NCBI RefSeq assembly: GCF_018403765.1
Contig: NZ_BOVQ01000002.1
Location: 368,088 to 432,087, forward strand
Reading direction: 5' to 3'
Source: Lactococcus nasutitermitis
GTDB taxonomy: Bacteria; Bacillota; Bacilli; Lactobacillales; Streptococcaceae
DNA: 64,000 bases
The translations under genes were made by a program, and so were the position numbers. The notes beneath the pieces are model-generated. The model did no database searches. It was not told the DNA's origin and saw only the letters and a list, made by a program, of their open reading frames with translations. Positions 9,731 to 18,806 of this stretch are shown here, piece by piece; the first letter of the stretch is position 1, and every line of letters starts with the position of its first letter.

Positions 9731-10918
9731 TTATTTTAAAAGTTCTACATCGCGAGCAATGACAAGTTCTTCATCTGTTGGAATGACGAAAACTTTGACA
9801 CGTGAATCTGCTGCTGAGATTTCTGTTGTGCCATAAGTGTTGTTTGCTTCTTTATCAAGTTTGATACCGAACCAATCGAGTCCATCAAGAACACCTTCAC
9901 GCATATATTCAGCATTTTCACCGATACCTGCCGTAAAGACAATCGCATCTGCTCCGTTCAATACGGCAAGATATTGTCCGATATATTTTTGGATACGGTC
10001 GCAGTACATATCAAAGGCAAGAATTGCTTTTGGATTGCCTGCTTTACGTCCATCACGGATATCGCGCATATCTGATGAAATTTCAGAAATTCCTGCAAGT
10101 CCCGACTTCTTGTTGAGCATATCAATCGCATCTTGAGCATCTTTGAGTTCTGGGTCATTGGCAATAATAAATGGAAGAACAGATGGGTCAAGCTCACCTG
10201 AACGTGTTCCCATCATGATACCGCCAAGTGGTGTGAAGCCCATAGATGTATCAACAGATTTTCCACCTTTAACAGCTGTGATAGATGCACCATTTCCGAT
10301 ATGGCAAGTAATGATTTTTGTTTCTTCGACTGGTTTTCCGAGAAGTTTTGCGGCTTCTTGTGATACAAACATATGTGATGTTCCGTGAGCGCCATATTTA
10401 CGGACTTTCAATTCATCGTAATATTTGTTTGGTACTGGGTAACGGTAAGCTTTTTCAGGCATTGTTGTGTGGAAAGCTGTATCAAATACGGCAACACCGA
10501 CTGCGTCTGGCAATACTTCTTCAAAAGCGTGCATACAATCAGCTTCAGCCGGATTGTGCAATGGTGCATATGGAGAAAGTTCTTCGATTTGTTTCACCAC
10601 TTCTGGTGTCAAACGTGTTGATTCTTTGAAAAGTTCGCCACCGGCAACGACACGGTGACCGATACCTGTGATTTCGCTAAATTCTTTGATGATATTGAGA
10701 CGTTGCATATCCTCAAGAACCATTTTTACGGCTTGTGTGTGATTGACAATATCTAAGATTTGTTCGTACTTTTCACCGTCGAATTTTGTTGTGAAAATTG
10801 AATCTTTCAATCCAATACGCTCAATAAGTCCTTTGGCAACTACTTTTTCTTCTGGCATTTCATAGAGTTGCCATTTTAATGATGATGAACCGGCGTTGAC
10901 AGCAAGTGTTTTTGTCAT
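9731..10918 (-). CDS. ackA1: acetate kinase (first copy of a tandem pair)
   Basis: 395 residues, with the same motifs as its neighbour: [45 protein letters not shown] and [11 protein letters not shown]. It is more conserved-looking than the downstream copy (for instance [20 protein letters not shown]). It lies downstream of a YtxK-like methylase, the normal position for ackA in Firmicutes. The tandem pair arose by duplication and resembles the ackA1-ackA2 arrangement known from L. lactis. Confidence 0.96.
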   Translation of the reverse strand: MTKTLAVNAGSSSLKWQLYEMPEEKVVAKGLIERIGLKDSIFTTKFDGEKYEQILDIVNHTQAVKMVLEDMQRLNIIKEFSEITGIGHRVVAGGELFKESTRLTPEVVKQIEELSPYAPLHNPAEADCMHAFEEVLPDAVGVAVFDTAFHTTMPEKAYRYPVPNKYYDELKVRKYGAHGTSHMFVSQEAAKLLGKPVEETKIITCHIGNGASITAVKGGKSVDTSMGFTPLGGIMMGTRSGELDPSVLPFIIANDPELKDAQDAIDMLNKKSGLAGISEISSDMRDIRDGRKAGNPKAILAFDMYCDRIQKYIGQYLAVLNGADAIVFTAGIGENAEYMREGVLDGLDWFGIKLDKEANNTYGTTEISAADSRVKVFVIPTDEELVIARDVELLK

Positions 10919-11054
10919 GTTTATATTTTCCTTCTAATTTTCAATTATTCTTGTAAATTATACCATAATTTTGGCAAGTTGGGCTTGTGAAATTTCGTTT
11001 TGTTTTAGAGAAAGCCTTGTCAAATTTGATAATACGATTTTTTTATGTGAAATT

Positions 11055-11076
11055 TTTTTGACAGAACTGTCAAAAA
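11055..11076. repeat. dispersed palindrome copy containing a stop codon
   Basis: Perfect core with AA centre. Its TTTTTGACAG arm supplies the TGA stop of the methylase gene (11072-11070). Confidence 0.9.
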
Positions 11077-12005
11077 CTTTTTTTGAATTCTGTCATGAAA
11101 TTTTGCAAACTTTCACGGTCTGTCAGGGAAGTCAGTGGGTAAACGAAAGTTGGATGTTCAGCCGATGATTTTTCTAGGACGAAAATAGCTTTATTTTCAG
11201 CTTTGAACAGACTTTCTGGCAAGGTAATCACCGCTGATAATCGGGCGTGCTGGGGCAACCATTTCTTCAAGAAAGGTGCTTGCGCACTATTTAATAGCTC
11301 TTCTGGTGCGAGAAACAGCGCTACTCCATTATCTTTTAGATACTTGAAACCTTGCTCTATTAGGAGATGATGTGCATAAGTATGTCCATCAGGATTGGCA
11401 ACTTCAAAGTGTGCAGCGAGAGCATCATCTGGATAAAAACCAATCGGCAAATCACTAATAAGCACATCTGCTGGCTCCAGAACGCGTGCCTGAACAGCAT
11501 CTTGCTGGATAAATGTCGCTTTTGTGCCAATGATTTCCGACATCGAAGCCGACAAATCAAGAAGCAAATCATCTACTTCAAAGCCGAGATAATCAATGTT
11601 TTTCACTGTATTCACGAGCAAAGTTTCTGCAAGATTGCCTGTTCCAGAGCCAAATTCAATCAGGCGAAGTTCATTTTTCGGGAAAAGTTGCTCAATAATG
11701 AACTCAAAAAGTAAGCCGATTGAGTCTGGTGTTAAAGCGTGATTGGGCTGTAATGGCGCAACTTGCGAACCTTTGAGCAGGACAAATTGAAAAAGTTTTT
11801 GCCATTCTATTTTTGTCAAATTCAATGCGCGGAGCTGGTCATTATTTTTTGACAGAACTGTCAAATTTTCCACAGTCATCGCACCAAGAAAATTTGCATT
11901 TTGCTCAACAAACGCATCATAAAAATCAGTATTTAATTCTCTTTGAATAACTTCTATATTGGCTGTTAAAAGTCCAAAAGCCTGTTCAACCTTTTCCATA
12001 TTCAT
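11070..12005 (-). CDS. ytxK: YtxK-like class I SAM-dependent methyltransferase
   Basis: 311 residues. SAM-binding motif I is LIEFGSGTGNLAETLL near 115, and the motif IV position reads SDLPIGFYP where an N6-adenine methylase would have NPPY/DPPY. The family is annotated as adenine-specific DNA methylase, but the true substrate is unknown. The usual partner is ackA, directly downstream here. Codons near residue 50 (ENLTVLSKN) coincide with one copy of the dispersed palindrome, and a second copy supplies the stop. AAGGAG lies before ATG 12005. Confidence 0.88.
   Translation of the reverse strand: MNMEKVEQAFGLLTANIEVIQRELNTDFYDAFVEQNANFLGAMTVENLTVLSKNNDQLRALNLTKIEWQKLFQFVLLKGSQVAPLQPNHALTPDSIGLLFEFIIEQLFPKNELRLIEFGSGTGNLAETLLVNTVKNIDYLGFEVDDLLLDLSASMSEIIGTKATFIQQDAVQARVLEPADVLISDLPIGFYPDDALAAHFEVANPDGHTYAHHLLIEQGFKYLKDNGVALFLAPEELLNSAQAPFLKKWLPQHARLSAVITLPESLFKAENKAIFVLEKSSAEHPTFVYPLTSLTDRESLQNFMTEFKKSF
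11846..11867. repeat. palindrome copy inside ytxK
   Basis: TTTGACAGAACTGTCAAA, read on the coding strand as Leu-Thr-Val-Leu-Ser-Lys. Confidence 0.85.
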
Positions 12006-12021
12006 TTTAGTGTCTCCTTTA

Positions 12022-12043
12022 TTTTTGACAGAACCGTCAAAAA
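12022..12043. repeat. palindrome copy between DUF3165 gene and ytxK
   Basis: Centre GACAGAACCGTC (one change). It is followed at 12051-12070 by a second partial arm, AGAACTGTCAAATTTGACAG. Confidence 0.8.
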
Positions 12044-12071
12044 TGAAAATAGAACTGTCAAATTTGACAGC

Positions 12072-12332
12072 TCATTTTCTACGATTTTTTCGTTTATGTT
12101 TATCTAAGTTTCCAATTTCAAACCAAGCTTTCACTGTCACAGCAATTCCTGCAAGAACAATCAAAATTTCCAAAATCAGTCCTTGATTCAGCACCGCCTG
12201 CGCAACCGCCACAGAAATAAGCAGCACAACAACCACAGCAAAAAAGAAAATGTCCATACTTCGCCGAATGTCTCGTGGCATCAAAAAGAAATAAGCCAGA
12301 GCAAGCAAAATCAAAAGAATAATGTAAAACAT
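12072..12332 (-). CDS. DUF3165 small membrane protein
   Basis: 86 residues: three hydrophobic helices and a very basic tail (DKHKRKNRRK). The opening MFYIILLILLALAYFFLMPR is typical of DUF3165, a streptococcal/lactococcal family of unknown function that usually lies next to typA, as here. A ribosome site (GGAGG) precedes the ATG. Confidence 0.85.
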   Translation of the reverse strand: MFYIILLILLALAYFFLMPRDIRRSMDIFFFAVVVVLLISVAVAQAVLNQGLILEILIVLAGIAVTVKAWFEIGNLDKHKRKNRRK

Positions 12333-12376
12333 ATGTCCTCCTTCATTTTATGACATTTTTCTTAGTTCAAGATTAT

Positions 12377-12412
12377 GATAAATTTTTTGACAGAACTGTC
12401 AAAAAATTTATC
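12377..12412 (-). repeat. palindrome copy with perfect 17-bp arms; typA terminator
   Basis: The core is extended outward symmetrically (GATAAATTTTTTGACAG / complement, 2-nt loop AA). At this position, 12 nt past the typA stop, it is a strong intrinsic terminator. Confidence 0.9.
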
Positions 12413-12424
12413 TTTTAAAAACTC

Positions 12425-14269
12425 TTATTCTTCAGCAGTTTTACGCTTTTTAGCAGCTTTTTCACGAAGTCCCTTGTTCAATTCTTGTTTACGCAAACGG
12501 ATAGAAGCTGGTGTGACTTCCATATATTCATCATCATTCAAGAATTCAAGTGATTCTTCAAGCGTCAAAATCTTAGGTGTATTCAAAACAGAAGTAGAAT
12601 CTTTATTTGATGAACGGACGTTCGTTTGTTGTTTCGCTTTCGTGATATTAACCGTAATATCATTTTCACGAGAATTTTGCCCAACAATCATTCCCTCATA
12701 AACTTCAGTTCCAGGATTAACAAAGAGCAATCCACGTTCTTGCACATAACCCATCGCATAGGCTGTCGCTGCACCAGCATCTACAGATACCAACGCACCA
12801 CGGCTACGTCCACCAATATTTGCGCCTTTAATTACTGGCAAATATTTTTCAAAAGTATGGTTCATAATTCCATAACCACGTGTCATTGACATAAATTCGG
12901 TTGTAAATCCAAGCAAACCACGAGCAGGCACCAAGAATACAAGACGTGTCTGACCATTTCCTTCATTAGACATGTCAAGCATATCGCCTTTACGTTCAGA
13001 CAAAGCTTGGATAATAGAACCTTGATATTCTTCAGGTGTATCAATTTGCACACGTTCAAAAGGTTCACAATCCACACCATCAATATTTTTGATGATAACT
13101 TCAGGACGTGAAACTTGCAATTCATAACCTTCACGACGCATTGTTTCAATCAAAATTGACAAGTGCAATTCACCACGACCAGAAACAATCCAACGGTCTG
13201 GACCAAGCGCTTCAACACGCAAAGACACATCTGTTTGCAACTCAGCATTCAAACGTTCTTCCAATTTACGCGCCGTAACAAATTTTCCTTCACGCCCTGC
13301 AAATGGCGAATTATTCACGATAAATGTCATTTGCAATGTAGGTTCATCAATATGAAGCAATGGCAAAGGTTCAACCACATCTGCAGGTGTGACCGTTTCA
13401 CCGACGAAGATATCTTCCATACCAGAAACGGCAATCAAATCCCCCGCTTTTGCTTCTTGAATTTCTTGACGTTCAAGTCCAAAGAAACCAAACAATTTCG
13501 TCACACGGAAATTCTTCGTTGTACCGTCCAATTTAGACAAGACAACATTATCGCCAACTTTGATTTTTCCACGGAACACACGTCCAATACCGATACGACC
13601 AACATAGTCATTATAATCCAACAACGACACTTGGAATTGCAAAGGTTCATCTTCATTATCAACAGGCGCTGGGATATGTTCCAAGATAGTATCCAAAACA
13701 TAATTCATTGTGTGTTCTTGATTAGCAGGGTCTTCGCTCAATGAAGAAGTTCCATTGATAGCTGAAGTATAAACAACAGGGAATTCTAACTGGTCTTCCT
13801 CAGCACCAAGTTCGATAAATAAATCCAACACTTCATCAACTACTTCCTCAGGACGAGCAGAAGGTTTATCAATCTTATTTACCACAACGATAGGTGTCAA
13901 TCTTTGTTCCAATGCTTTTTTCAACACAAAACGTGTTTGAGGCATCGTTCCTTCATAAGCATCGACAACCAAAACAACACCATCAACCATTTTCATGATA
14001 CGTTCCACTTCACCACCGAAATCCGCGTGACCTGGTGTATCCAAAATGTTGATACGATTATTTTTATATTCAACAGCAGTATTTTTGGCAAGAATAGTAA
14101 TTCCACGTTCTTGCTCAAGCGCGTTAGAGTCCATCGCACGCTCTTGCAAATTTGTGCGGGCATCAAGAGTGTCAGATTGCTTCAAAAGTTCGTCAACAAG
14201 AGTCGTTTTCCCATGGTCAACGTGAGCAATAATAGCAACATTCCGAATATCTTCGCGTAATTTAGTCAA
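12425..14269 (-). CDS. typA: translational GTPase TypA/BipA
   Basis: 614 residues, normal length. G1 AHVDHGKTTL, G3 DTPGHADFGGE, G4 NKID, EF-G-like domains III and V, and the BipA-specific C-terminal domain (ITVNITKAKQQTNVR region). It binds ribosomes and helps 50S assembly and stress or low-temperature growth. The start is a TTG at 14269 with only a weak AGG 10 nt before it; no ATG fits, and the N-terminus MTKLREDIRNVAIIAH matches the family. The ~85-nt leader may be regulatory. Confidence 0.97.
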   Translation of the reverse strand: MTKLREDIRNVAIIAHVDHGKTTLVDELLKQSDTLDARTNLQERAMDSNALEQERGITILAKNTAVEYKNNRINILDTPGHADFGGEVERIMKMVDGVVLVVDAYEGTMPQTRFVLKKALEQRLTPIVVVNKIDKPSARPEEVVDEVLDLFIELGAEEDQLEFPVVYTSAINGTSSLSEDPANQEHTMNYVLDTILEHIPAPVDNEDEPLQFQVSLLDYNDYVGRIGIGRVFRGKIKVGDNVVLSKLDGTTKNFRVTKLFGFFGLERQEIQEAKAGDLIAVSGMEDIFVGETVTPADVVEPLPLLHIDEPTLQMTFIVNNSPFAGREGKFVTARKLEERLNAELQTDVSLRVEALGPDRWIVSGRGELHLSILIETMRREGYELQVSRPEVIIKNIDGVDCEPFERVQIDTPEEYQGSIIQALSERKGDMLDMSNEGNGQTRLVFLVPARGLLGFTTEFMSMTRGYGIMNHTFEKYLPVIKGANIGGRSRGALVSVDAGAATAYAMGYVQERGLLFVNPGTEVYEGMIVGQNSRENDITVNITKAKQQTNVRSSNKDSTSVLNTPKILTLEESLEFLNDDEYMEVTPASIRLRKQELNKGLREKAAKKRKTAEE

Positions 14270-14362
14270 TTTTTTAATACCTACATCTTTCGAGAATTTC
14301 CTACGGAATTTTTTCTCCGCAGATTGTGCGCCGTCTATTCGCGCCCAAAATATATCAGACTA

Positions 14363-14371
14363 ATTATAACA
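14363..14371 (-). promoter_or_regulatory. typA promoter, extended -10
   Basis: TGTTATAAT on the minus strand with no good -35. The same TGTTATAATTAG string precedes the PIN-domain gene at 46248. Confidence 0.65.
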
Positions 14372-14455
14372 CACTTTTTCAAAAGCTGCTAATGCACACG
14401 TTTACAAGGCTTAACAAAGAGTTTTTTTTGCATTTTTCTGAATAAAAATATGCCG

Positions 14456-14511
14456 CGAAAACGCTTTGCACATCGTCTTCACTTGAAAACCGCTTTCAGT
14501 TGCGGTAAAAT
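14456..14511 (+). promoter_or_regulatory. yqgQ-glcK promoter with cre-like sites
   Basis: TTGAAA (14483-14488), 17 bp, TAAAAT (14506-14511). Two catabolite-response-like sequences lie here: CGAAAACGCTTTGC (14456-14469) and TGAAAACCGCTTTCA (14484-14498). The second has one extra base relative to the 14-bp cre and overlaps the -35 box. Confidence 0.6.
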
Positions 14512-14514
14512 AGA

Positions 14515-14736
14515 ATGATGAAAACTCTTTATGGCGTCCAAGAATGGCTCAAGCAATATGGCTATATCAATTTGATGAGTAATCGCCTAGACGCGATTTA
14601 TTTTATGCAAAAAGAACTTTCTTACATGGTTGAGAACAAGATTTTGGATAAAAGTAATCATGATTACCTTACTGCACGCCTCATTTTACAACGTGAAGAG
14701 CGGATAGAAAAAGAACAATTAGGAGAGAAATTCTAA
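14515..14736 (+). CDS. yqgQ: YqgQ family (DUF910) protein
   Basis: 73 residues; TLYGVQEWLKQYGYINLMSN marks the YqgQ/DUF910 family, a small three-helix protein that usually precedes glucokinase in Firmicutes. Two ATGs stand in tandem (14515 and 14518) with no ribosome site. The -10 box ends at 14511, so transcription should begin at about the second ATG. Its stop overlaps the glcK start (TAATG), so it is coupled to glcK. Confidence 0.85.
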   Translation: MMKTLYGVQEWLKQYGYINLMSNRLDAIYFMQKELSYMVENKILDKSNHDYLTARLILQREERIEKEQLGEKF

Positions 14737-15707
14737 TGGCTAACAAAGTTATCGGTATCGACCTAGGCGGTACATCAATCAAATTCGGCATTCTCACACT
14801 CGATGGAGAAGTACAAGACAAATGGTCTATTCCAACAAACATTCTCGAAGACGGAAAACATATTGTCCCTGATATCATTGAGTCCATCAACCATCGTCTC
14901 AGTCTTTACAACCTTGACAAATCAGAATTTGTCGGCATTGGCATGGGAACACCTGGCTCAGTAGATATTGCAGCAGGAACAGTAAAAGCAGCTTATAACC
15001 TTAACTGGGATAACACTCAAGAAGTTGGCAAAGCTATTTCCGCAGGTGTCAACCTTCCATTTGTCCTCGACAACGACGCAAATGTTGCAGCCCTCGGCGA
15101 ACGTTGGGTAGGTGCTGGTGAAAATAACCCTGATGTTGTATTCATCACACTCGGCACAGGTGTCGGCGGCGGAATTATCGCTGATGGAAATCTTATCCAC
15201 GGTGTTGCTGGTGCTGGTGGAGAAATCGGACATATTTGCGTAGATCCAAACGGTTTTGAATGTACTTGTGGTAACCACGGTTGCCTTGAAACAGTTACTT
15301 CTGCTACTGGTATCGTTCGTCTAGCACGCACTTTCGCTGAAGAATATGAAGGTGATAGTTCTATTAAAGCTGCAATCGACAATGGCGATGAAGTCACTTC
15401 AAAAGATATCTTTATAGCTGCTGAAGCAGGCGATGCCTTCTCATTAACCGTTGTTGACAAATTCGCTTATTATCTTGGCTTTGCAGCAGCAAATCTTGGT
15501 TCAACACTCAATCCAGATTCTATCGTTATTGGTGGTGGTGTTTCTGCCGCAGGCGAATTCTTACGTGAAAAAGTTGAAAGTTATTTCAAAAAATATGCTT
15601 TCTCAACTGTTCGTAATACAACAAAAGTAAAACTCGCTGTTCTTGGTAATGATGCAGGTATCATCGGTGCAGCAAGTCTTGCTCTCAAATTTAAAGGAGA
15701 AAAATAA
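14736..15707 (+). CDS. glcK: glucokinase (ROK family)
   Basis: 323 residues. ATP-binding GIDLGGTSIKFG at the N-terminus, the catalytic Asp in LDNDANVAALGE, and the ROK zinc motif CTCGNHGCLE. It phosphorylates free cytoplasmic glucose, released from maltose, lactose or trehalose, to glucose-6-phosphate. GAGAG lies before ATG. It is the middle gene of yqgQ-glcK-rhodanese with TAATG overlaps on both sides, and cre-like sites upstream suggest CcpA control. Confidence 0.96.
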   Translation: MANKVIGIDLGGTSIKFGILTLDGEVQDKWSIPTNILEDGKHIVPDIIESINHRLSLYNLDKSEFVGIGMGTPGSVDIAAGTVKAAYNLNWDNTQEVGKAISAGVNLPFVLDNDANVAALGERWVGAGENNPDVVFITLGTGVGGGIIADGNLIHGVAGAGGEIGHICVDPNGFECTCGNHGCLETVTSATGIVRLARTFAEEYEGDSSIKAAIDNGDEVTSKDIFIAAEAGDAFSLTVVDKFAYYLGFAAANLGSTLNPDSIVIGGGVSAAGEFLREKVESYFKKYAFSTVRNTTKVKLAVLGNDAGIIGAASLALKFKGEK

Positions 15708-16090
15708 TGTGGACATACATCATTGATGCCCTCTTAGTAATTGCATTGATTCTCGTTGTTCTTTATCCACGCTGGAACCTCAGACGCAGCGCTAAAGTTA
15801 TTGATAATCCTGAATTTGCTCGACTAATTCCTACATCTCAACTCATTGATATTCGTGAAGCAAATCAATTTCGGATTAAACATATCTTAGGCGCACGTAA
15901 TGTTGCAGCCACTCAAATCGAGCAGAGTCTCAACGCTATCAGTAAACATAAACCTGTTTTGCTTTATGAAAACGGAAAACCAACCGCTTCAGCAAAAGTT
16001 GCAAGACAACTGAAAAAATCGGGTGTTCCAGAAATTTACGTTCTCAAAGGTGGACTTTCAAAATGGGATGGTAAAGTTAAAGAAGGTTAA
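15707..16090 (+). CDS. membrane-anchored rhodanese-like protein lacking the catalytic cysteine
   Basis: 127 residues: one N-terminal membrane helix (about 5-22), then a rhodanese fold from LIDIREANQFRIKHILGARN to the C-terminal GGLSKW. The loop that should carry the active-site cysteine reads LLYENGKPTA and the mature protein has no cysteine there, so sulfurtransferase activity is unlikely; a binding role is more probable. It is the last gene of the glcK operon, a linkage common in streptococci. Confidence 0.88.
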   Translation: MWTYIIDALLVIALILVVLYPRWNLRRSAKVIDNPEFARLIPTSQLIDIREANQFRIKHILGARNVAATQIEQSLNAISKHKPVLLYENGKPTASAKVARQLKKSGVPEIYVLKGGLSKWDGKVKEG

Positions 16091-16102
16091 AAATAATTCT
16101 AC

Positions 16103-16143
16103 AAAAAGAAGCTAAACATTTTTAAATGTCTAACTTCTTTTTT
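16103..16143 (+). terminator. terminator of the glcK operon
   Basis: AAAGAAG-CTAAACATTT pairs with AAATGTCTAACTTCTTT (two mismatches), then a T-run. Confidence 0.8.
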
Positions 16144-16155
16144 TATTCCCCAATT

Positions 16156-16192
16156 AAAAAGTGTAATTCTGATTAAATTACAGAACTACACT
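16156..16192 (-). terminator. terminator of dps
   Basis: AGTGTAATTCTG and CAGAACTACACT, one G-U pair, T5 on the minus strand. Confidence 0.75.
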
Positions 16193-16245
16193 CAACTATT
16201 TTTATAATTCTTTCACTACAAAAGCCAAAGCATTTTTACTCAAAA

Positions 16246-16692
16246 TTAAGCAAGTTCTGCTTCAAGCATCCAGATTGTTTTTTCAACATCACCAAGTGCA
16301 CCTGTGTAAAGGTCAACTGTAACTGCATCTTCATCCGCTTCTGAAACACTCAAACCTTCTTTGAAAAGACCAGCCAAATATTTATATGTTGCGAGTACTC
16401 CTTCAAGACGTTCATCCATTGATTTGTCCCAAGTAGCAGTTTCAAGTTTAATTTTTGAAGCTTCAGCAAATTCTTTCAAAGTTGAAAGAGGTGATCCACC
16501 AATCGTAATCAAGCGTTCTGCAAATTCATCTTGAAATTCATTCAAATCATCAATGTACTCATCCATTTTTGGGTGAAGTTTCAAAAATCCGCGTCCACGC
16601 ATATACCAATGTGTTTGATGCACCAACGCTGAGGCTTGTGCCAAATCAGCTACCGTTTGATTAAGAATTGCTTTTGTTTTTTCGTTAGACAT
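16246..16692 (-). CDS. dps: Dps family ferritin-like protein
   Basis: 148 residues, short for Dps. The inter-subunit ferroxidase ligands are visible in HQTHWYMRGRGFLKLHPKMDE and EFQDEFAERL. Dps dodecamers oxidise and store iron and protect DNA from peroxide. The N-terminus has no long lysine tail, so DNA binding, if any, must use another surface. Single gene with TATAAT upstream and AAGGAG before ATG. Confidence 0.93.
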   Translation of the reverse strand: MSNEKTKAILNQTVADLAQASALVHQTHWYMRGRGFLKLHPKMDEYIDDLNEFQDEFAERLITIGGSPLSTLKEFAEASKIKLETATWDKSMDERLEGVLATYKYLAGLFKEGLSVSEADEDAVTVDLYTGALGDVEKTIWMLEAELA

Positions 16693-16852
16693 TATAATTC
16701 TCCTTTTTTATTATTACATTAGCTTCTTATTAAATTATAACGAAAAAGTTCTGATTTTGAAAATGATTTGCTCATTTTTTCATTAGAAAGATTTTAATTT
16801 TATATTTTTTTCATTTCAATACTTACATATCAAGAAACTTTTTAACTTTTTT

Positions 16853-16860
16853 TACGTATT
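16853..16860 (+). promoter_or_regulatory. candidate cin-box (ComX promoter) of comC
   Basis: TACGTATT after seven T residues. It matches TACGAATA in six of eight positions. Confidence 0.4.
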
Positions 16861-16867
16861 AATAAGT

Positions 16868-17524
16868 ATGGAAAATTTATTTGCTTTTATTATCGGTAGT
16901 GTTTTTGGCTCATTTTTCGGTGTTGTCATAGATAGACTTTATACAGGAGAATCTATCATATGGGGACGTTCACATTGCAATCATTGCCAGATGAAACTTC
17001 ACTTTTGGGAACTCATTCCCATATTTTCACAACTATTTTTAAAGAATAGATGTAGGCACTGTAAAGTTAAAATTCCTCCTCTTTATATCTTCTTGGAAAT
17101 TCTAATAGGTATTTGTTTTTTGGCTGCTTGGCAAAACGTCCTTACACTCCCACAATTTTTAACACTACTTTTTTCAATCCTCTCATCAATTTTTGATTAT
17201 CGTGCCCACCAATTTCCTCTGAATCTTTGGATTTTGTTCGCTATCATTTTTCTTCTTTTATTTCCTCTAAATATTTCGCACTGCATTTGGATTATTTTAG
17301 CTCTGATTGCAGAGTTTAAAAATATAAAAATTGGTACTGGTGACTTTCTCTGGCTATTTATTGCAAGTTTTTCTCTCACATTTATTCAACTTGCTTTACT
17401 CATCCAAATTTCCAGTTTCTTAGGTATTTTATATATCCTTCTCAAAAATTATAAAGAATTGCCTTTCATTCCTTTTTTGTCCATTGGATATCTAATACTT
17501 CTGATGTCGGTTCAAATCCACTAA
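16868..17524 (+). CDS. comC: type IV prepilin peptidase-like protein (ComC)
   Basis: 218 residues, polytopic. The N-terminal zinc domain has two CxxC pairs (CNHC and CRHC, about 38-65). The aspartyl protease residues are in [11 protein letters not shown] and [11 protein letters not shown]. It cleaves and methylates pseudopilins for the competence pilus. There is no ribosome site. TTTTTTTACGTATT ends 7 nt before the ATG; this resembles the TACGAATA competence (ComX) box and implies a leaderless start. The last 59 bp overlap dinB tail to tail. Confidence 0.88.
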   Translation: MENLFAFIIGSVFGSFFGVVIDRLYTGESIIWGRSHCNHCQMKLHFWELIPIFSQLFLKNRCRHCKVKIPPLYIFLEILIGICFLAAWQNVLTLPQFLTLLFSILSSIFDYRAHQFPLNLWILFAIIFLLLFPLNISHCIWIILALIAEFKNIKIGTGDFLWLFIASFSLTFIQLALLIQISSFLGILYILLKNYKELPFIPFLSIGYLILLMSVQIH

Positions 17525-18575
17525 CTGTCACACCTAAAAGTCTTACTCCTAATTTTTCTTTATAATCTAATTCATCAAAAATATCTTCTGCCATTTGAAA
17601 AAGTTGTTCAGTTTGAACTATTTTTTCTCCAAAGTTTTTTCTTTTAGTCAAAGTCGTGAAATCAGAATAACGAAGTTTTAAAACAACAATATTTCCCCTT
17701 AAATCATGAGCCCTCATGCTTTTCATAACCATCTCTGAAAGTCTCGCCAATTCTCCTTTAATAGCATCTGTTGAATATAACAACTTCCCGTAAGTTCGTT
17801 CTTTGCCTACTGATTTTCTTTTCCTTGAATTTATAACTTTAGAATTATGAATACCATTCGCTTTTAAATACAATTCCCAACCATATACACCAAAACGTTC
17901 AGCTAAATCTAAAGGATTCATTGCTTGTAAATCTGCACCAAATCTAACTCCTAACTCATTTAATTTTGGAACTGTTGCTTTTCCAACACCATGAAATTTT
18001 TCAATGGGTAATGTTGCCAAGAAATTCTTTGCATCTTCCGGTAAAATAACGGTTAAACCATGCGGTTTTTGATAATCTGAAGCAATTTTTGCTAAAAATT
18101 TATTGTAAGAAACTCCAGCAGAGCAAGTCAGCTGAAGTTCCACAAAAATATCATGCTGAATGAGTTTTGCAATTTTTATCGCTGAATGAGAGGCTAATTT
18201 GTTATCTGTAACATCCAGATAAGCTTCATCAATAGATGCTGCTTCCACTTTATCTGTATAGCGCGCAAAAATTTCACGCACTTGTTTAGAAACTTTCGTA
18301 TATTTTTCATAATTTCCAGGAATGAAAACAGCCTGCGGGCATAAATCATAGGCTTCTTTGGAACTCATCGCTGAATGAATACCAAAAGCTCTTGCCTCAT
18401 AAGAACAAGTAGAAACAACACCACGTCCTCCTGTTTGCAAAGGATTACGCGCGATAATCACTGGTTTTCCTTTTAATTTAGGATTGTCTCGTACCTCAAC
18501 TGATGCAAAAAAAGCATCCATATCTATATGAATGATTTTGCGAGAAGTATCATTGATAAGTGGAAATTCTAACAT
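17466..18575 (-). CDS. dinB: DNA polymerase IV (Y family)
   Basis: 369 residues. Palm motifs [13 protein letters not shown] and [10 protein letters not shown], the thumb Hh[17 protein letters not shown], and the little-finger domain to the end. It performs error-prone translesion synthesis, classically under damage control. It lies downstream of a LexA/HdiR-like repressor and a small membrane protein gene. An inverted repeat AATAGCT...AGCTATT sits between it and the latter. Its 3' end overlaps comC by 59 bp in antisense. Confidence 0.95.
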   Translation of the reverse strand: MLEFPLINDTSRKIIHIDMDAFFASVEVRDNPKLKGKPVIIARNPLQTGGRGVVSTCSYEARAFGIHSAMSSKEAYDLCPQAVFIPGNYEKYTKVSKQVREIFARYTDKVEAASIDEAYLDVTDNKLASHSAIKIAKLIQHDIFVELQLTCSAGVSYNKFLAKIASDYQKPHGLTVILPEDAKNFLATLPIEKFHGVGKATVPKLNELGVRFGADLQAMNPLDLAERFGVYGWELYLKANGIHNSKVINSRKRKSVGKERTYGKLLYSTDAIKGELARLSEMVMKSMRAHDLRGNIVVLKLRYSDFTTLTKRKNFGEKIVQTEQLFQMAEDIFDELDYKEKLGVRLLGVTVSGFEPTSEVLDIQWTKKE

Positions 18576-18587
18576 AAATACACCTCG

Positions 18588-18618
18588 AATAGCTCTTTAC
18601 TCATATTTTCAAGCTATT
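18588..18618. promoter_or_regulatory. candidate damage-repressor operator upstream of dinB
   Basis: AATAGCT (18588-18594) and AGCTATT (18612-18618) form a dyad with a 17-bp gap. The half-site AGCTAT recurs at the hdiR-like promoter. Confidence 0.45.
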
Positions 18619-18785
18619 TTTTTACTTTCTTGCTCTATTTTTTCTTTTAAAAAAAGTAATTTTTCATTTTTGGGTTTATCTTTTCGTTCCAAATAAATAC
18701 TTAACCATAAAACAGCTTCATACATTACTGCAAAAGCAATTCCAATCCCGATAAATGGAAAAATTTGTTTTACAAACTCTATCAT
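18609..18785 (-). CDS. small single-span membrane protein, 58 aa
   Basis: Open frame of 58 codons, ATG at 18785 to TGA at 18609: a hydrophobic helix near residues 9-31 (FPFIGIGIAFAVMYEAVLWL) followed by a strongly charged tail rich in Lys and Glu. It fills the gap between the HdiR-like repressor and dinB in the same direction. The ribosome site is weak (GAAAG). I do not know the family. SOS operons in other bacteria often include a small membrane division inhibitor, which makes this placement suggestive but unproven. Confidence 0.6.
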   Translation of the reverse strand: MIEFVKQIFPFIGIGIAFAVMYEAVLWLSIYLERKDKPKNEKLLFLKEKIEQESKKIA

Positions 18786-18806
18786 TGTTTTTTGCTCTTT
18801 CTACTC

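Noticed and set aside
13163..13744. Long plus-strand open frame (193 codons) opposite typA
   Set aside because: It is antisense to strongly conserved GTPase domains and has no ribosome site; composition is a mirror of typA codon use.
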